A stretch of 41,303 bases of DNA from a virus. Position numbers and translations under genes: made by a program. The stretch's first letter is position 1. Each line of letters opens with the position of its first letter. This document shows positions 7,723 to 16,170 of this stretch, piece by piece. A model generated the notes under the pieces. The model was not told where the DNA came from, searched no databases, and saw only the letters and a list, made by a program, of their open reading frames with translations. The stretch covers positions 1 through 41,303 of the IMG/VR virus record IMGVR_UViG_3300034072_001414, one strand, 5' to 3'.

Positions 7723-10173
7723 TTCCTCGGGCGGGGCGGCGAACGCGCCAGCGAAATCGGGCGCGCGCACATCCTCGCTGAGGTCCGGCGGCAGATAATA
7801 GCCGCCGCCCTCCTCCTCCGCCTTGCGCATGATCCGCGCGACATTGGCGTCATGATCCGGGTCGATCATCCGGTCCATATTGTTGAGGATCAGCCGGTCA
7901 TAGATCGGCCGCACATACCATAGCGAGGACGCTACCGGCACTTCCTGGCGCATGATCTGCAACGTGCCCTTCCAGAATTTGGTGTCGTCGCCGCGCGCCG
8001 CGCGCATCGCATTGCCCACGGTCAGGTCGGCCAGGTTGCTGGCGGTCTGGAACATCGGCCCCGTTGCCGTCACGCCCAGGCTGGTGCCGAATCGGCTTTC
8101 GCTGGAGCCGATGAAATCGCCGAATATGCCCCAGCCGCCCCCCTGCAACATCGCCTTCCCCCAGAATTGCGGCGATTTCATCGCCATCGGGTCGCGCCCC
8201 TTCTGCACTTCCTTCATCTGCACCGCCATCGCGCCGGCCAGCGTGGTCAGCACCGTCAAGCCGGCGGCGTAGCGCGCCGCGCTCCACCCGTCCATGTCCA
8301 GCATGCGGCGGCCGTGCAGGTTCAGCACGGTCAGGCCAAAGGATTTGAACAGGAAGGCGCTGCGCGCAATTTCGCCCACCCATGTGCCGCGCCGGCCAAC
8401 CGTGTTCATCGCCGCCCGCGTGCGCAGGTCTACGGTCGGCACGGCGAAATCGGTTTCGCTCTGGATCATCTCCAGCAACTTGTCGCCCAGCTTCTGGTCA
8501 GCGACCTTGTCAGGCAGGATCCAGCCGGCGCCCCGCTCCTGCGTCAGTGGCGTTGCGCGGATACCGTCCCATTCGGTCGCGCCAATGCCATAGCGCCCAA
8601 GCATCGCGCGGAACGCCGGGTCCAGCTGCTCCAGGCTCTTGCCCGCCTCGCGCGTCACCAGCCCGCTCACCTGGCGCGCATGGGTTGCGCGCAGCGCCAT
8701 GGTGTGGCGCGACAGGCCTGACAGGCGCAGCGTGCCGCTGGCCAGTCGCTGGGCAAATTCGCCGGTCAGCTCCTCGCCGGTCAGCCGGTTCATCGCCGCC
8801 GCCATTTCCGCCCACTCGTCCGCCGCGGCGCCCATGTGCATGGCCAGCATCATGTCGTCTTTGTTGCCGGGGCGCAGCAGCCGCACATAGTCGCCCAGGA
8901 TCGTCGTGACCGGCATGCCGTTGAAGCGGCGCGTCATCGCCGTCATGGCAAAATCGCCCACCGCCGACAGCACCGCACTGCCCAGCTTGGCGCTGGTCTG
9001 CACCGCCCGCACCGTGCCGAAATTGCGGGCCAGTCGCTCATTCACCGGCGCGGCATTGCGCCCCGAATATTCGTCCCACAGGGTGCGGACCTGCGCCGCC
9101 GCGGCATTGGCCTTGTTGATTGCCGATGCGTCCCCCTTCAACTGGGCATCCTTGATGATGCTGTCGCCCAGGAAGCGGACGGTTGCTTCGGGGTTCGGCC
9201 CCAATATCTCCATCGCAGCAATCTCGCGGCTCATCATCTCGACATGGCCCATCACCGTATCGAACGGACCGGCCGCCCCATATTGATCGTTGATGCGCAG
9301 CCAGTCGTCGGCCGACCGGAAATGCAGGAAACGCTCGTCGGCATGGCGATTTGCGATCGACGATGCGCCAGCTGATCCCGGCTTGCGGCGGCTCCATCCC
9401 TCGGTGCGGATGCCCTGGAATGTTTCCTCCAGCACGCTGCGCAGCTTGTCGTCACTGAACGGCAGGCCGGTATCCCGGTCGATCATCCGTGCCCGGTCCA
9501 GCGCCGGCATGATGTCGCCCAGCCACTGCTCGAAATTTACGCCGCGCAGCTGCTGCGCGGACCAGCGATGCGGCAGGTCATAGCCTTCCATCTTGGGGAT
9601 ATGGCCGCCCGCCATGTTGAAACGCTGGCGCAGATAATCCATCGTGCCGCGCACCGAATCCGCCATCTCCCGCGCGTTCAGGCTGTCCACCGCCTCCCCG
9701 TTCAGCGCGCGGACGATATCGCTTTCCAGCGCCGGGTCGCGCACCTTGCCGGTCACCGTCTTGCGCAGGTCCGCCAGCATCCGGTCCATCATGCCATGCA
9801 CGCGCACTTTAATCGCCCGCTGGCGCAGTTCCAGCGGCGAATAGCTGGCCTTGTCGTCGCGCACCAGCATGGCAACGGCCGCGCGCGGATCGACCGGCTT
9901 ACCGGCCTTCACCCCGCCATTATAGGTCCGCATCTTGGCGTCGGCATCCTGCTGCGCGGCGATCGTCATGAAGGTGCGGCGCTTGGCCTGCTGCGCCTCG
10001 CCCTTCAATATCGCGATCGTCCGTTCGGTCGCCGCCGACTTGGCGGCCGCGTCGCCCATCTCATGGTCATATCGCGCCAGCAGTTCGTCATACAGCTTCT
10101 GCGCCTGGCGCGCCTTGGCCTTGGGGATTTTGCCCTGCTCGATCAGGTCGGGAATGCAGACACCTAGAGACAT
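7720..10173 (-). CDS. Large internal virion (ejection) protein
   Basis: An 817-residue protein starting MSLGVCIPDLIEQGKIPKAK. The first 100 residues are Lys/Ala/Gln-rich and helical. Hydrophobic stretches occur in the C-terminal third (YAAGLTVLTTLAGAMAVQM), as expected for a protein that inserts into membrane during DNA ejection. Its place after a transglycosylase-containing internal protein matches the C-terminal part of T7 gp16, here on a separate polypeptide; related podoviruses also split this function. The start overlaps the preceding stop by ten bases. The function is inferred from position and composition; I see no catalytic motif. Confidence 0.7.
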   Translation of the reverse strand: MSLGVCIPDLIEQGKIPKAKARQAQKLYDELLARYDHEMGDAAAKSAATERTIAILKGEAQQAKRRTFMTIAAQQDADAKMRTYNGGVKAGKPVDPRAAVAMLVRDDKASYSPLELRQRAIKVRVHGMMDRMLADLRKTVTGKVRDPALESDIVRALNGEAVDSLNAREMADSVRGTMDYLRQRFNMAGGHIPKMEGYDLPHRWSAQQLRGVNFEQWLGDIMPALDRARMIDRDTGLPFSDDKLRSVLEETFQGIRTEGWSRRKPGSAGASSIANRHADERFLHFRSADDWLRINDQYGAAGPFDTVMGHVEMMSREIAAMEILGPNPEATVRFLGDSIIKDAQLKGDASAINKANAAAAQVRTLWDEYSGRNAAPVNERLARNFGTVRAVQTSAKLGSAVLSAVGDFAMTAMTRRFNGMPVTTILGDYVRLLRPGNKDDMMLAMHMGAAADEWAEMAAAMNRLTGEELTGEFAQRLASGTLRLSGLSRHTMALRATHARQVSGLVTREAGKSLEQLDPAFRAMLGRYGIGATEWDGIRATPLTQERGAGWILPDKVADQKLGDKLLEMIQSETDFAVPTVDLRTRAAMNTVGRRGTWVGEIARSAFLFKSFGLTVLNLHGRRMLDMDGWSAARYAAGLTVLTTLAGAMAVQMKEVQKGRDPMAMKSPQFWGKAMLQGGGWGIFGDFIGSSESRFGTSLGVTATGPMFQTASNLADLTVGNAMRAARGDDTKFWKGTLQIMRQEVPVASSLWYVRPIYDRLILNNMDRMIDPDHDANVARIMRKAEEEGGGYYLPPDLSEDVRAPDFAGAFAAPPEE

Positions 10174-12941
10174 GCTTCCATCGCCGCGATCGCGGCCTCC
10201 TCTTCGTCGATTTCAACGATGATGTCGACCAGCGCGCGCGGCTCGCCGCCCTCCTCCAGCGCGAAGCCCTGATCGGGATCGGCCTTGGCCCAGCCACGCA
10301 CATCATGCTCGATGCTCATCAGCTGCGCGATCGCCGCGCCATCCGGTTCGTCCCAGCGGGCAAGGTCGGCGGGCGTCAGCGCCCCTTGGGCGACTGCATC
10401 GTCAGCGGCCGGCCCTGATGCCGCTGCTGCGCCTCGGCCATTGCCATCGCCCGTTCGGCCTTGGCGCGCGTCGGCGCCGACAGCCTGTCGCCCGCCAGCA
10501 TCGCCCGCAATTCGTCCATCTTGCCCACGTCCAGCGTCATCGCCCTGCTCCTGTATCCGCCGCAACTCGGCATGCATGTCGGGATCATGTTCGGCCAGCG
10601 CATCCATATGCGCTGCGTCCAGATGCTCGTTGATCAGGCGATCTAGCGTCCCGTCGAAATCCTCGCCATCCCACAGCTCGAACGCGCGCAGCGCATCCTC
10701 CTGGGTCAGGTCGCCCAGCCCGCGCGCGTGCGCAGCATCCCCCAGCCGGTCGAAAAATTCCTGATAATGATCGTCGGCCTCGATCCGCTGGCGCCGCGCC
10801 TCCATCTCTGCCATGTCGGCGCCGGCATAGATGCGATCGCCGCCCCGATGCTGGCGGTCCATCGCCTCCAGCAGGTCGGACACGGTGACATCGGTGCGGC
10901 GCGGATCGCCGAAATAGCCGGCCTCCACCGCCAGTTCGCGCGCCTCGTCCAGTGTGAGCCCCTTTTCGCGCAACAAGCGCCCCATGCCGGGGATGAAGGG
11001 GTTTTCCCCGAAATGGCCGGGCAGGTCATGACCGACCCGCGCACCGGCCGGGCGAGCGGCATCCGCCGCAATGCCCTCGGGCACCAGCCCGCCCCGGCTT
11101 GCCAGAAACTGCATCAGGTCCATGCGCCCGCGCGGCACGCTGCGGCGCTGGGCCACCGGCACGCCGCTGCCCGCCTCGTCCGCGTCGGTCCAGCGATCAA
11201 CAATGTCGAAGCCTTCGCGCGCATCGATCTCCGCCTCCATCTCGATCTGGGCGCGGGCGTGGCTTTCCGGGCTGTCGAACAGGTCCAGCCGAAGCCGCGG
11301 CATGTCCATATCCTCCAGCCAGGCGCCGTCGCCCAGATCGTCCGTCATGCGTGCCCATACGTCCGGCCCGTTGCGCCGCTGCGCCAGTGCCGTCACATCC
11401 ATCTCGGGCAGGTCAGGGCCCGCCGGCACGTTCACCGGCCCAGCACCGCCCTGCCCGCCCATCTTGCGCGCGGCCCAGGCGCGCACATCGCCCGCCGTGC
11501 GCCCTTCCAGGATCGACCGATTGGCCGCGATCGACTTGCCGCGCACCAGCCCAGCGATCGGTGCGGCGGGGTCCGCCGTCAGCACCCGTATCGCGTCGCG
11601 CGGGCCAAGGAAATGCGCTAGATACAGATTGTCGGCCGTTTCCGGCAGGCCGGCCTCGCGCAGGCGCCGGGCATTGTTCGCGGTGAAATCCTCCATGAAG
11701 ATTTCCTGCAATGCGCCATCGGCCCGCTTTGCCAAAATCTGCTCGTCAGAAAGACCGCTGCCCGGATAGCGTTGCTTCCACCATCCCAGCCAGGTCGACT
11801 TGATCGGCTGATAGCGGCCATAGGCGCTGCTGGTCGTTGCCGGGGCGCGATCGTCGCCGCCGGATTCGGCCTGGCGCACCATCGCCTTGTAGCGCGACCG
11901 CTCGCCATGGCGCAGATTGCCTGTGACGCCGCCCGCCAGCTCGGCCGCGTTGATGCGCCGCACCGGCTGCGTCTGCGGCATACGCACGCCGAATATCCAG
12001 TCCCGCGCCTGCGTCATGCGCTCGGCATGGACGTCGTCGCCCGCTGGTGCAGGAACGAATGGCGACAGCCGGGCGTCGGATATCGCGTTTTCCACAATCG
12101 CGCCGGCGGCACGCTCCTCGCCGGTCTGGTTGGCCGGCGGCACCAGCCGGTCGAAGTCCGCGCGCAATTCCTCGTCGCCCACCGGCCCCGATCGCGCGCG
12201 GCCACCCAGCAGATGCTCGACGCCGCCGCCGATCCCGCCCAGCACGAAGCCGGCACCGGCCTGCACCGTCAGGTCCAGCGCCGTGTCGCCCATGCCGCGA
12301 TCGACGCCCAGCGCCTGGGCATCCGCGCGCACCGCCGGTTCCATCAGGATGCCCAGCCCCAGATTGGCCAGCGCCTCGTTGCGACCCATGGTCAGGATGC
12401 TGCGCGCCAGGCTGGCGCCCTTCACGCTCGCACCGCCGACCGGGATATAGCTGGTCGGATCCGCTAGTCCGGCCAGCAGCTCGCCGCCCAGCGCGCCGAT
12501 TGTCGATCCATTGGCCAGCCGGCTGTCAGCCGCTTCCATGTCGCCGCGGCGCATCCGGTGCGCCTCGGCCGTCATTGATCGCGCGTCGATCACATCGCCA
12601 TGGGGCAGGGTCAGACCGTCCGCGCGCGCCTTCGCCACCGCCGCCCAGAAAGGATCTTCCTTGCCCCGGAATGTCCGGCCGATCCGTGCCGCAACACTGT
12701 CGTCCAGCGGTTGGGTCAGATAGCCCTTTTCCAGCAACGGCTTGTAGAGGTCGAAGGCGATCTGCTCTTCATAGTTGCGCTGGTTGAAACCCCAATCCGG
12801 CGCCGATCGCGCCCGCTGCCAGCCCAGGCCAATACTTTCCAGTACACCCGGCCCACCGTCCAGATCGCCCTGGCCGCGCGGCAGATCGGCGCCTGCCCGC
12901 ATGCTGCTGCCGATGGTCGGCGTGGTCCATACGTCGCCCAT
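10164..12941 (-). CDS. Internal virion protein with lytic transglycosylase domain
   Basis: A 925-residue protein. At about residues 350-460 it has an SLT/lysozyme-like domain: KAMVRQAESGGDDRA (catalytic Glu in AESGG), then SSAYGRYQPIKSTW, and NLYLAHFLGP. This matches transglycosylases of T7 gp16 and BPP-1-type virions, which cut peptidoglycan so DNA can cross the cell wall. The rest is long, helical and acidic, with Asp/Glu-rich runs (RTDVTVSDLLEAMDRQHRGG, LWDGEDFDGTLDRLI). Its start shares one base with the upstream stop (TGATG at 12941). It works with the two neighbouring ejection proteins. Confidence 0.87.
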   Translation of the reverse strand: MGDVWTTPTIGSSMRAGADLPRGQGDLDGGPGVLESIGLGWQRARSAPDWGFNQRNYEEQIAFDLYKPLLEKGYLTQPLDDSVAARIGRTFRGKEDPFWAAVAKARADGLTLPHGDVIDARSMTAEAHRMRRGDMEAADSRLANGSTIGALGGELLAGLADPTSYIPVGGASVKGASLARSILTMGRNEALANLGLGILMEPAVRADAQALGVDRGMGDTALDLTVQAGAGFVLGGIGGGVEHLLGGRARSGPVGDEELRADFDRLVPPANQTGEERAAGAIVENAISDARLSPFVPAPAGDDVHAERMTQARDWIFGVRMPQTQPVRRINAAELAGGVTGNLRHGERSRYKAMVRQAESGGDDRAPATTSSAYGRYQPIKSTWLGWWKQRYPGSGLSDEQILAKRADGALQEIFMEDFTANNARRLREAGLPETADNLYLAHFLGPRDAIRVLTADPAAPIAGLVRGKSIAANRSILEGRTAGDVRAWAARKMGGQGGAGPVNVPAGPDLPEMDVTALAQRRNGPDVWARMTDDLGDGAWLEDMDMPRLRLDLFDSPESHARAQIEMEAEIDAREGFDIVDRWTDADEAGSGVPVAQRRSVPRGRMDLMQFLASRGGLVPEGIAADAARPAGARVGHDLPGHFGENPFIPGMGRLLREKGLTLDEARELAVEAGYFGDPRRTDVTVSDLLEAMDRQHRGGDRIYAGADMAEMEARRQRIEADDHYQEFFDRLGDAAHARGLGDLTQEDALRAFELWDGEDFDGTLDRLINEHLDAAHMDALAEHDPDMHAELRRIQEQGDDAGRGQDGRIAGDAGGRQAVGADARQGRTGDGNGRGAAAASGPAADDAVAQGALTPADLARWDEPDGAAIAQLMSIEHDVRGWAKADPDQGFALEEGGEPRALVDIIVEIDEEEAAIAAMEACL

Positions 12942-15175
12942 CAGTCGTCGCTGCCCCAGCTCAGCGCATCCTGCGCTGCCTGCGACCCCTTGCCTTTCAG
13001 CGCCGGGGCCTTCTTCGGCGCCGCTGGAGCGGGCTTGATGCCGAACAATCCTTCCATCAGCGATCCTGTCGCCAGCGCGCTCTCGGCCGCGCTGCGCGCG
13101 CCATTACCCTGCGCGCGGACTGCTGCGCCACCAGCAGGAACGTTGCGAAGAGCCAGCGCCAAGGGACGAATGTTAAGCGTCCATGGCCCCTGGCCATCAC
13201 TGGACCAAGCGTATTTCCCGCCCGGCGATCGGAAGCGATAGAGGCCATCACCGGCCCACTCCATTTGCAACCCCTTTAGCTGTCCGGTCAGGAGCCGCTT
13301 ACCGTCCCACATCGGCATGTTGCCGCCTGCTGCCTTGACCAAAGCCGGCCCATCAGCGCGGGCCACAGTCCAATCAACGTCGCGTTGTGTCATGCCACGC
13401 GGCAACAGCATCGGGCTGTCGCCGCGCGTATGGCCCAGGCCGCCCGTGCCGTCGCTGGCGGCGCCCAGCGCATCCTGCATCGCCTGCCCCCACAGATCCT
13501 TGTCGAAATCCCTGGCGCCGGCCTGCACTGCGCGCGCAGCATAGATGCCCTGCGCCGTGCGCATCACCGCCAGACGACTATTGCCGTCTGCCCCGCGCAT
13601 CGCTGGTCCGATGGTCCGGTCAAATGCCTGCCGCATCTTGGTGGCGTTCTCGCCCTGCACCGGCGTACCATCCGCCTTCAGCTGCTCCCACCCGGCCAGC
13701 GCCTCGCGTACATAGCCGCGCCCGACGCCAACATTGCGCATTGCCGCCAGGTCGGTCAGCCAGGCATATTCCGGCTTGGCCGGCGCGATCTGGCGCATGA
13801 ACGCCCTGCCGACATCGGCGCCCGCACTGGTGAAATTGTTGATGATGGCGGCCTTGTCTGCAGCACCGCCCTGCTCAAACTGTTGACGCAGCGGATCGAG
13901 CTCGTCCACCTGCATCACCTGCAACTCGCCCCCATAACGCTGTTGCGCTGCGCGCGCTGTTTTCGCGCGGGCGCGAAGGCTCGCCGGGTCGGTGATATCC
14001 AGAGGGGCAACCTCCTTTCCGCTCGCGCTCCACAGGCCCAACACGTCATTCTTGACCCTTGCGCGGTTCTGCCCTTCAAGAACGCCCAGCCGATTATAGA
14101 CCGCGACCACCTGGGGATTGCTGCGCCAGTCAGCGCCGCTCTGCTCGATCTGCCGTCGCGCCGCGGTGATCTCGGCGGGCGACGCATTGCCATAGACGCT
14201 ATTGGTGCGGACAAGCCCGATACCATTGTGCAAATCGTGGGCAAGGTCGCCCTCCCCCATCGCTTCGGCCTGCTTAGCCAGCGCCTCTAGCTGCTGCGGA
14301 TCGACCGCTACGCCGGCATTCACATCCTCCAGCGCAGTGCGCGCCGCAGCTTTGAATTCGCTGATTTGGTCAGACGCAGCAGAAGCGGCTTTCTGCTGGA
14401 TCTTCGCCATCGCCGTCGCCGCCGTCGCCGGATCAAGGAAATCCTTGAAACGCCCGCTGGTGATCGCTTCAGCAGCACCCTTGTAATCGCCTGCGACGAT
14501 CCGGCCATCCAGCCAGTTATCGGCCAGCTTGCCCAGCACATCGCGCTGGATCAGTTCGGTGCGATCCTTGAAGCGGTCGGTGGTGATGACGCCTTTCACC
14601 GTCGCTTCGGCGTCGTCGAAATCCTTGATCGACCCTTCCGGCCCCAACGTCACCAGCTTGTTGCCCAGTGCCGTCGTGATCCCGATCGTCGCATTGGTTT
14701 CGCGTTCGATCCGCTTCTTGCGCATGAAGATATCGGCCCGGTCCAGCGCCCCGGCGCGATCCTTCGCCAGCATCAGCTGATATTTGCCGCGCAGCTCCTC
14801 GTCGCCGATCTGGTCCAGAAACGCGCTGTCGCTGTCCTGGTAGAGCTTGGTGACAGCGCCGGCCATATCCTCGCCGCTGGTATAATTCTCCTCCAGATCG
14901 CGGGCCTGTTTCGTCCGGTCCATCTGAAGGTTGACGAACTTCTCCGTCAGCTCGACATCCTGCACCTCGCGGTCGCGCGCCATTTCGCGCTCGCGCACCC
15001 GCTGCTGGCTGGCGGCGATCTGCCGCTCTGCCTCGGCATCCTGCTCGCCGATTTGGCCCATGGTGCGGCCGACCACACTGGCCACCTCCCCCAGCACGGA
15101 CGGCGCGGCATAACGATCGGCGACCCGCCCCGCCTGCAGGCGGACGCGATTGGAAAAGGTCGGCGGCAAGGCCAT
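12941..15175 (-). CDS. Internal virion protein, T7 gp15 position
   Basis: A 744-residue, mostly helical protein starting MALPPTFSNRVRLQAGRVAD. The first 200 residues are strongly charged and coiled-coil-like (EQDAEAERQIAASQQRVRER; KYQLMLAKDRAGALDRADIF). It lies between the gp14-like protein and the transglycosylase protein, the slot of T7 gp15 (internal core protein C, part of the ejection tunnel). I recognise no catalytic motif; a weakly conserved domain near the C-terminus (PMWDGKRLLTGQLKGLQMEW, GLYRFRSPGGKYAWSSDG) may interact with peptidoglycan or other virion proteins. The assignment rests mainly on gene order and length. Confidence 0.75.
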   Translation of the reverse strand: MALPPTFSNRVRLQAGRVADRYAAPSVLGEVASVVGRTMGQIGEQDAEAERQIAASQQRVREREMARDREVQDVELTEKFVNLQMDRTKQARDLEENYTSGEDMAGAVTKLYQDSDSAFLDQIGDEELRGKYQLMLAKDRAGALDRADIFMRKKRIERETNATIGITTALGNKLVTLGPEGSIKDFDDAEATVKGVITTDRFKDRTELIQRDVLGKLADNWLDGRIVAGDYKGAAEAITSGRFKDFLDPATAATAMAKIQQKAASAASDQISEFKAAARTALEDVNAGVAVDPQQLEALAKQAEAMGEGDLAHDLHNGIGLVRTNSVYGNASPAEITAARRQIEQSGADWRSNPQVVAVYNRLGVLEGQNRARVKNDVLGLWSASGKEVAPLDITDPASLRARAKTARAAQQRYGGELQVMQVDELDPLRQQFEQGGAADKAAIINNFTSAGADVGRAFMRQIAPAKPEYAWLTDLAAMRNVGVGRGYVREALAGWEQLKADGTPVQGENATKMRQAFDRTIGPAMRGADGNSRLAVMRTAQGIYAARAVQAGARDFDKDLWGQAMQDALGAASDGTGGLGHTRGDSPMLLPRGMTQRDVDWTVARADGPALVKAAGGNMPMWDGKRLLTGQLKGLQMEWAGDGLYRFRSPGGKYAWSSDGQGPWTLNIRPLALALRNVPAGGAAVRAQGNGARSAAESALATGSLMEGLFGIKPAPAAPKKAPALKGKGSQAAQDALSWGSDD

Positions 15176-15176
15176 A

Positions 15177-15713
15177 TCAATATCCCCGGTTCAGGCTGTT
15201 GTAGCTGCGCAGGCCCGTGCTGGTGCGCGGCAGGCGGCTCGTCCGCTCGGCTTCCGTCTGCGCGTCGATCCGCCCCCGCCGCTGGATTCCGGCCGCTGCC
15301 GACGCGCCCTGCGACGCGGCATTCAGCACGCCGCCGATGATGGCGCTGCGCGCCGCCCGCTTCTTGTCGGCCGCCTGCTGGCGCAGGCTGGTCGCGTCCT
15401 GATTGGCCTGGTAGCGGATATTGCCGATCTCCACTTCCCGCTCGATCGCATTCTGGCGGATCAGGTCGGCGGCGCTGCCGGTGCCTAGCGCAAAGCCGCT
15501 GCTGGCCATGGCCGCGATCGCGTCGCCCGATGCCCCGCGCTCATCGCGCCGCGTCTGCAACACGTCGATCTCGCCCTGCAATTCGGTGCGCCGCGCATTC
15601 TCCCGATCGGCACGCGCCTGCCGGCGCAGCGCGCTCGCCTGGTCCACCGCGCCCATCACCGTGCCCACCATTTGCAGGCCGGCGGCTACGCCCATCGACA
15701 CCGGATCAGCCAA
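15177..15713 (-). CDS. Internal virion protein, T7 gp14-like
   Basis: A 178-residue protein, TTG start at 15713 overlapping the previous stop (ATTGGCTGA). It begins MADPVSMGVAAGLQMVGTVM, a small hydrophobic/Gly segment, followed by a charged helix (SALRRQARADRENARRTEL) and a Gly/Ala stretch (AIAAMASSGFALGTGSAAD). This pattern is typical of podovirus gp14-type internal proteins, which form the outer-membrane pore in DNA ejection. It sits directly before the two large ejection proteins, in conserved order. Family membership is judged by eye. Confidence 0.75.
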   Translation of the reverse strand: MADPVSMGVAAGLQMVGTVMGAVDQASALRRQARADRENARRTELQGEIDVLQTRRDERGASGDAIAAMASSGFALGTGSAADLIRQNAIEREVEIGNIRYQANQDATSLRQQAADKKRAARSAIIGGVLNAASQGASAAAGIQRRGRIDAQTEAERTSRLPRTSTGLRSYNSLNRGY

Positions 15714-16170
15714 TTTCGCCCCCTGCTATCCGCGCATGCATCACCATGTCGCCGCCATCGGGCCGCCAGGCCCGCAACACTGCCTCGCGTGTGAAGCCCA
15801 AGCGCCGGGCCCAGCGATGGCCGGCGGCAAATTCCGCCCGCACCAGCATGTCGATCCGGCGATAGGGGCGGGCATCCAGATAATTGCGGGCGATCCGCGT
15901 CAGCTCGCCCATATGGCCCCAGCATCCCGGCGCCATCAGCGCCCACGCCGTGCCCGCCTGCGCATGAACCTCGATCACGCCCATGATCGCCAGCACCCGG
16001 CCATCCGTGCGCGCGTCGCCGGGCTGCACCAGGCGCAGCGTGAATGCCCCGCCCTTACCGGCCATCGCCGCCAGATGCGGCCGCATGTCGCTCGGCCAGT
16101 CCGCCAGCTGCGCGTCCTGCGGCGCGATCATGTCGGCATCATGCCATGCAAACGGATCGACCCGGATCAT
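15706..16170 (-). CDS. GNAT-like protein, T7 gp13 position
   Basis: A 154-residue protein starting MIRVDPFAWHDADMIA. It has the strand/helix pattern of GNAT acetyltransferases: a central strand (DGRVLAIMGVIEV), then GCWGHMGELTRIARNYLDA, and RRIDMLVRAEFAAGHRWARR-LGF, which resembles the acetyl-CoA-binding and C-terminal GNAT motifs (AxxWxxxLGF). T7 gp13 and its homologues occupy this slot between the nozzle and gp14 and are needed for internal core assembly. Whether it is enzymatically active is unknown. ATG at 16170 overlaps the nozzle stop by ATGA; a longer upstream frame would read through the coding end of the nozzle gene. Confidence 0.75.
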   Translation of the reverse strand: MIRVDPFAWHDADMIAPQDAQLADWPSDMRPHLAAMAGKGGAFTLRLVQPGDARTDGRVLAIMGVIEVHAQAGTAWALMAPGCWGHMGELTRIARNYLDARPYRRIDMLVRAEFAAGHRWARRLGFTREAVLRAWRPDGGDMVMHARIAGGEIG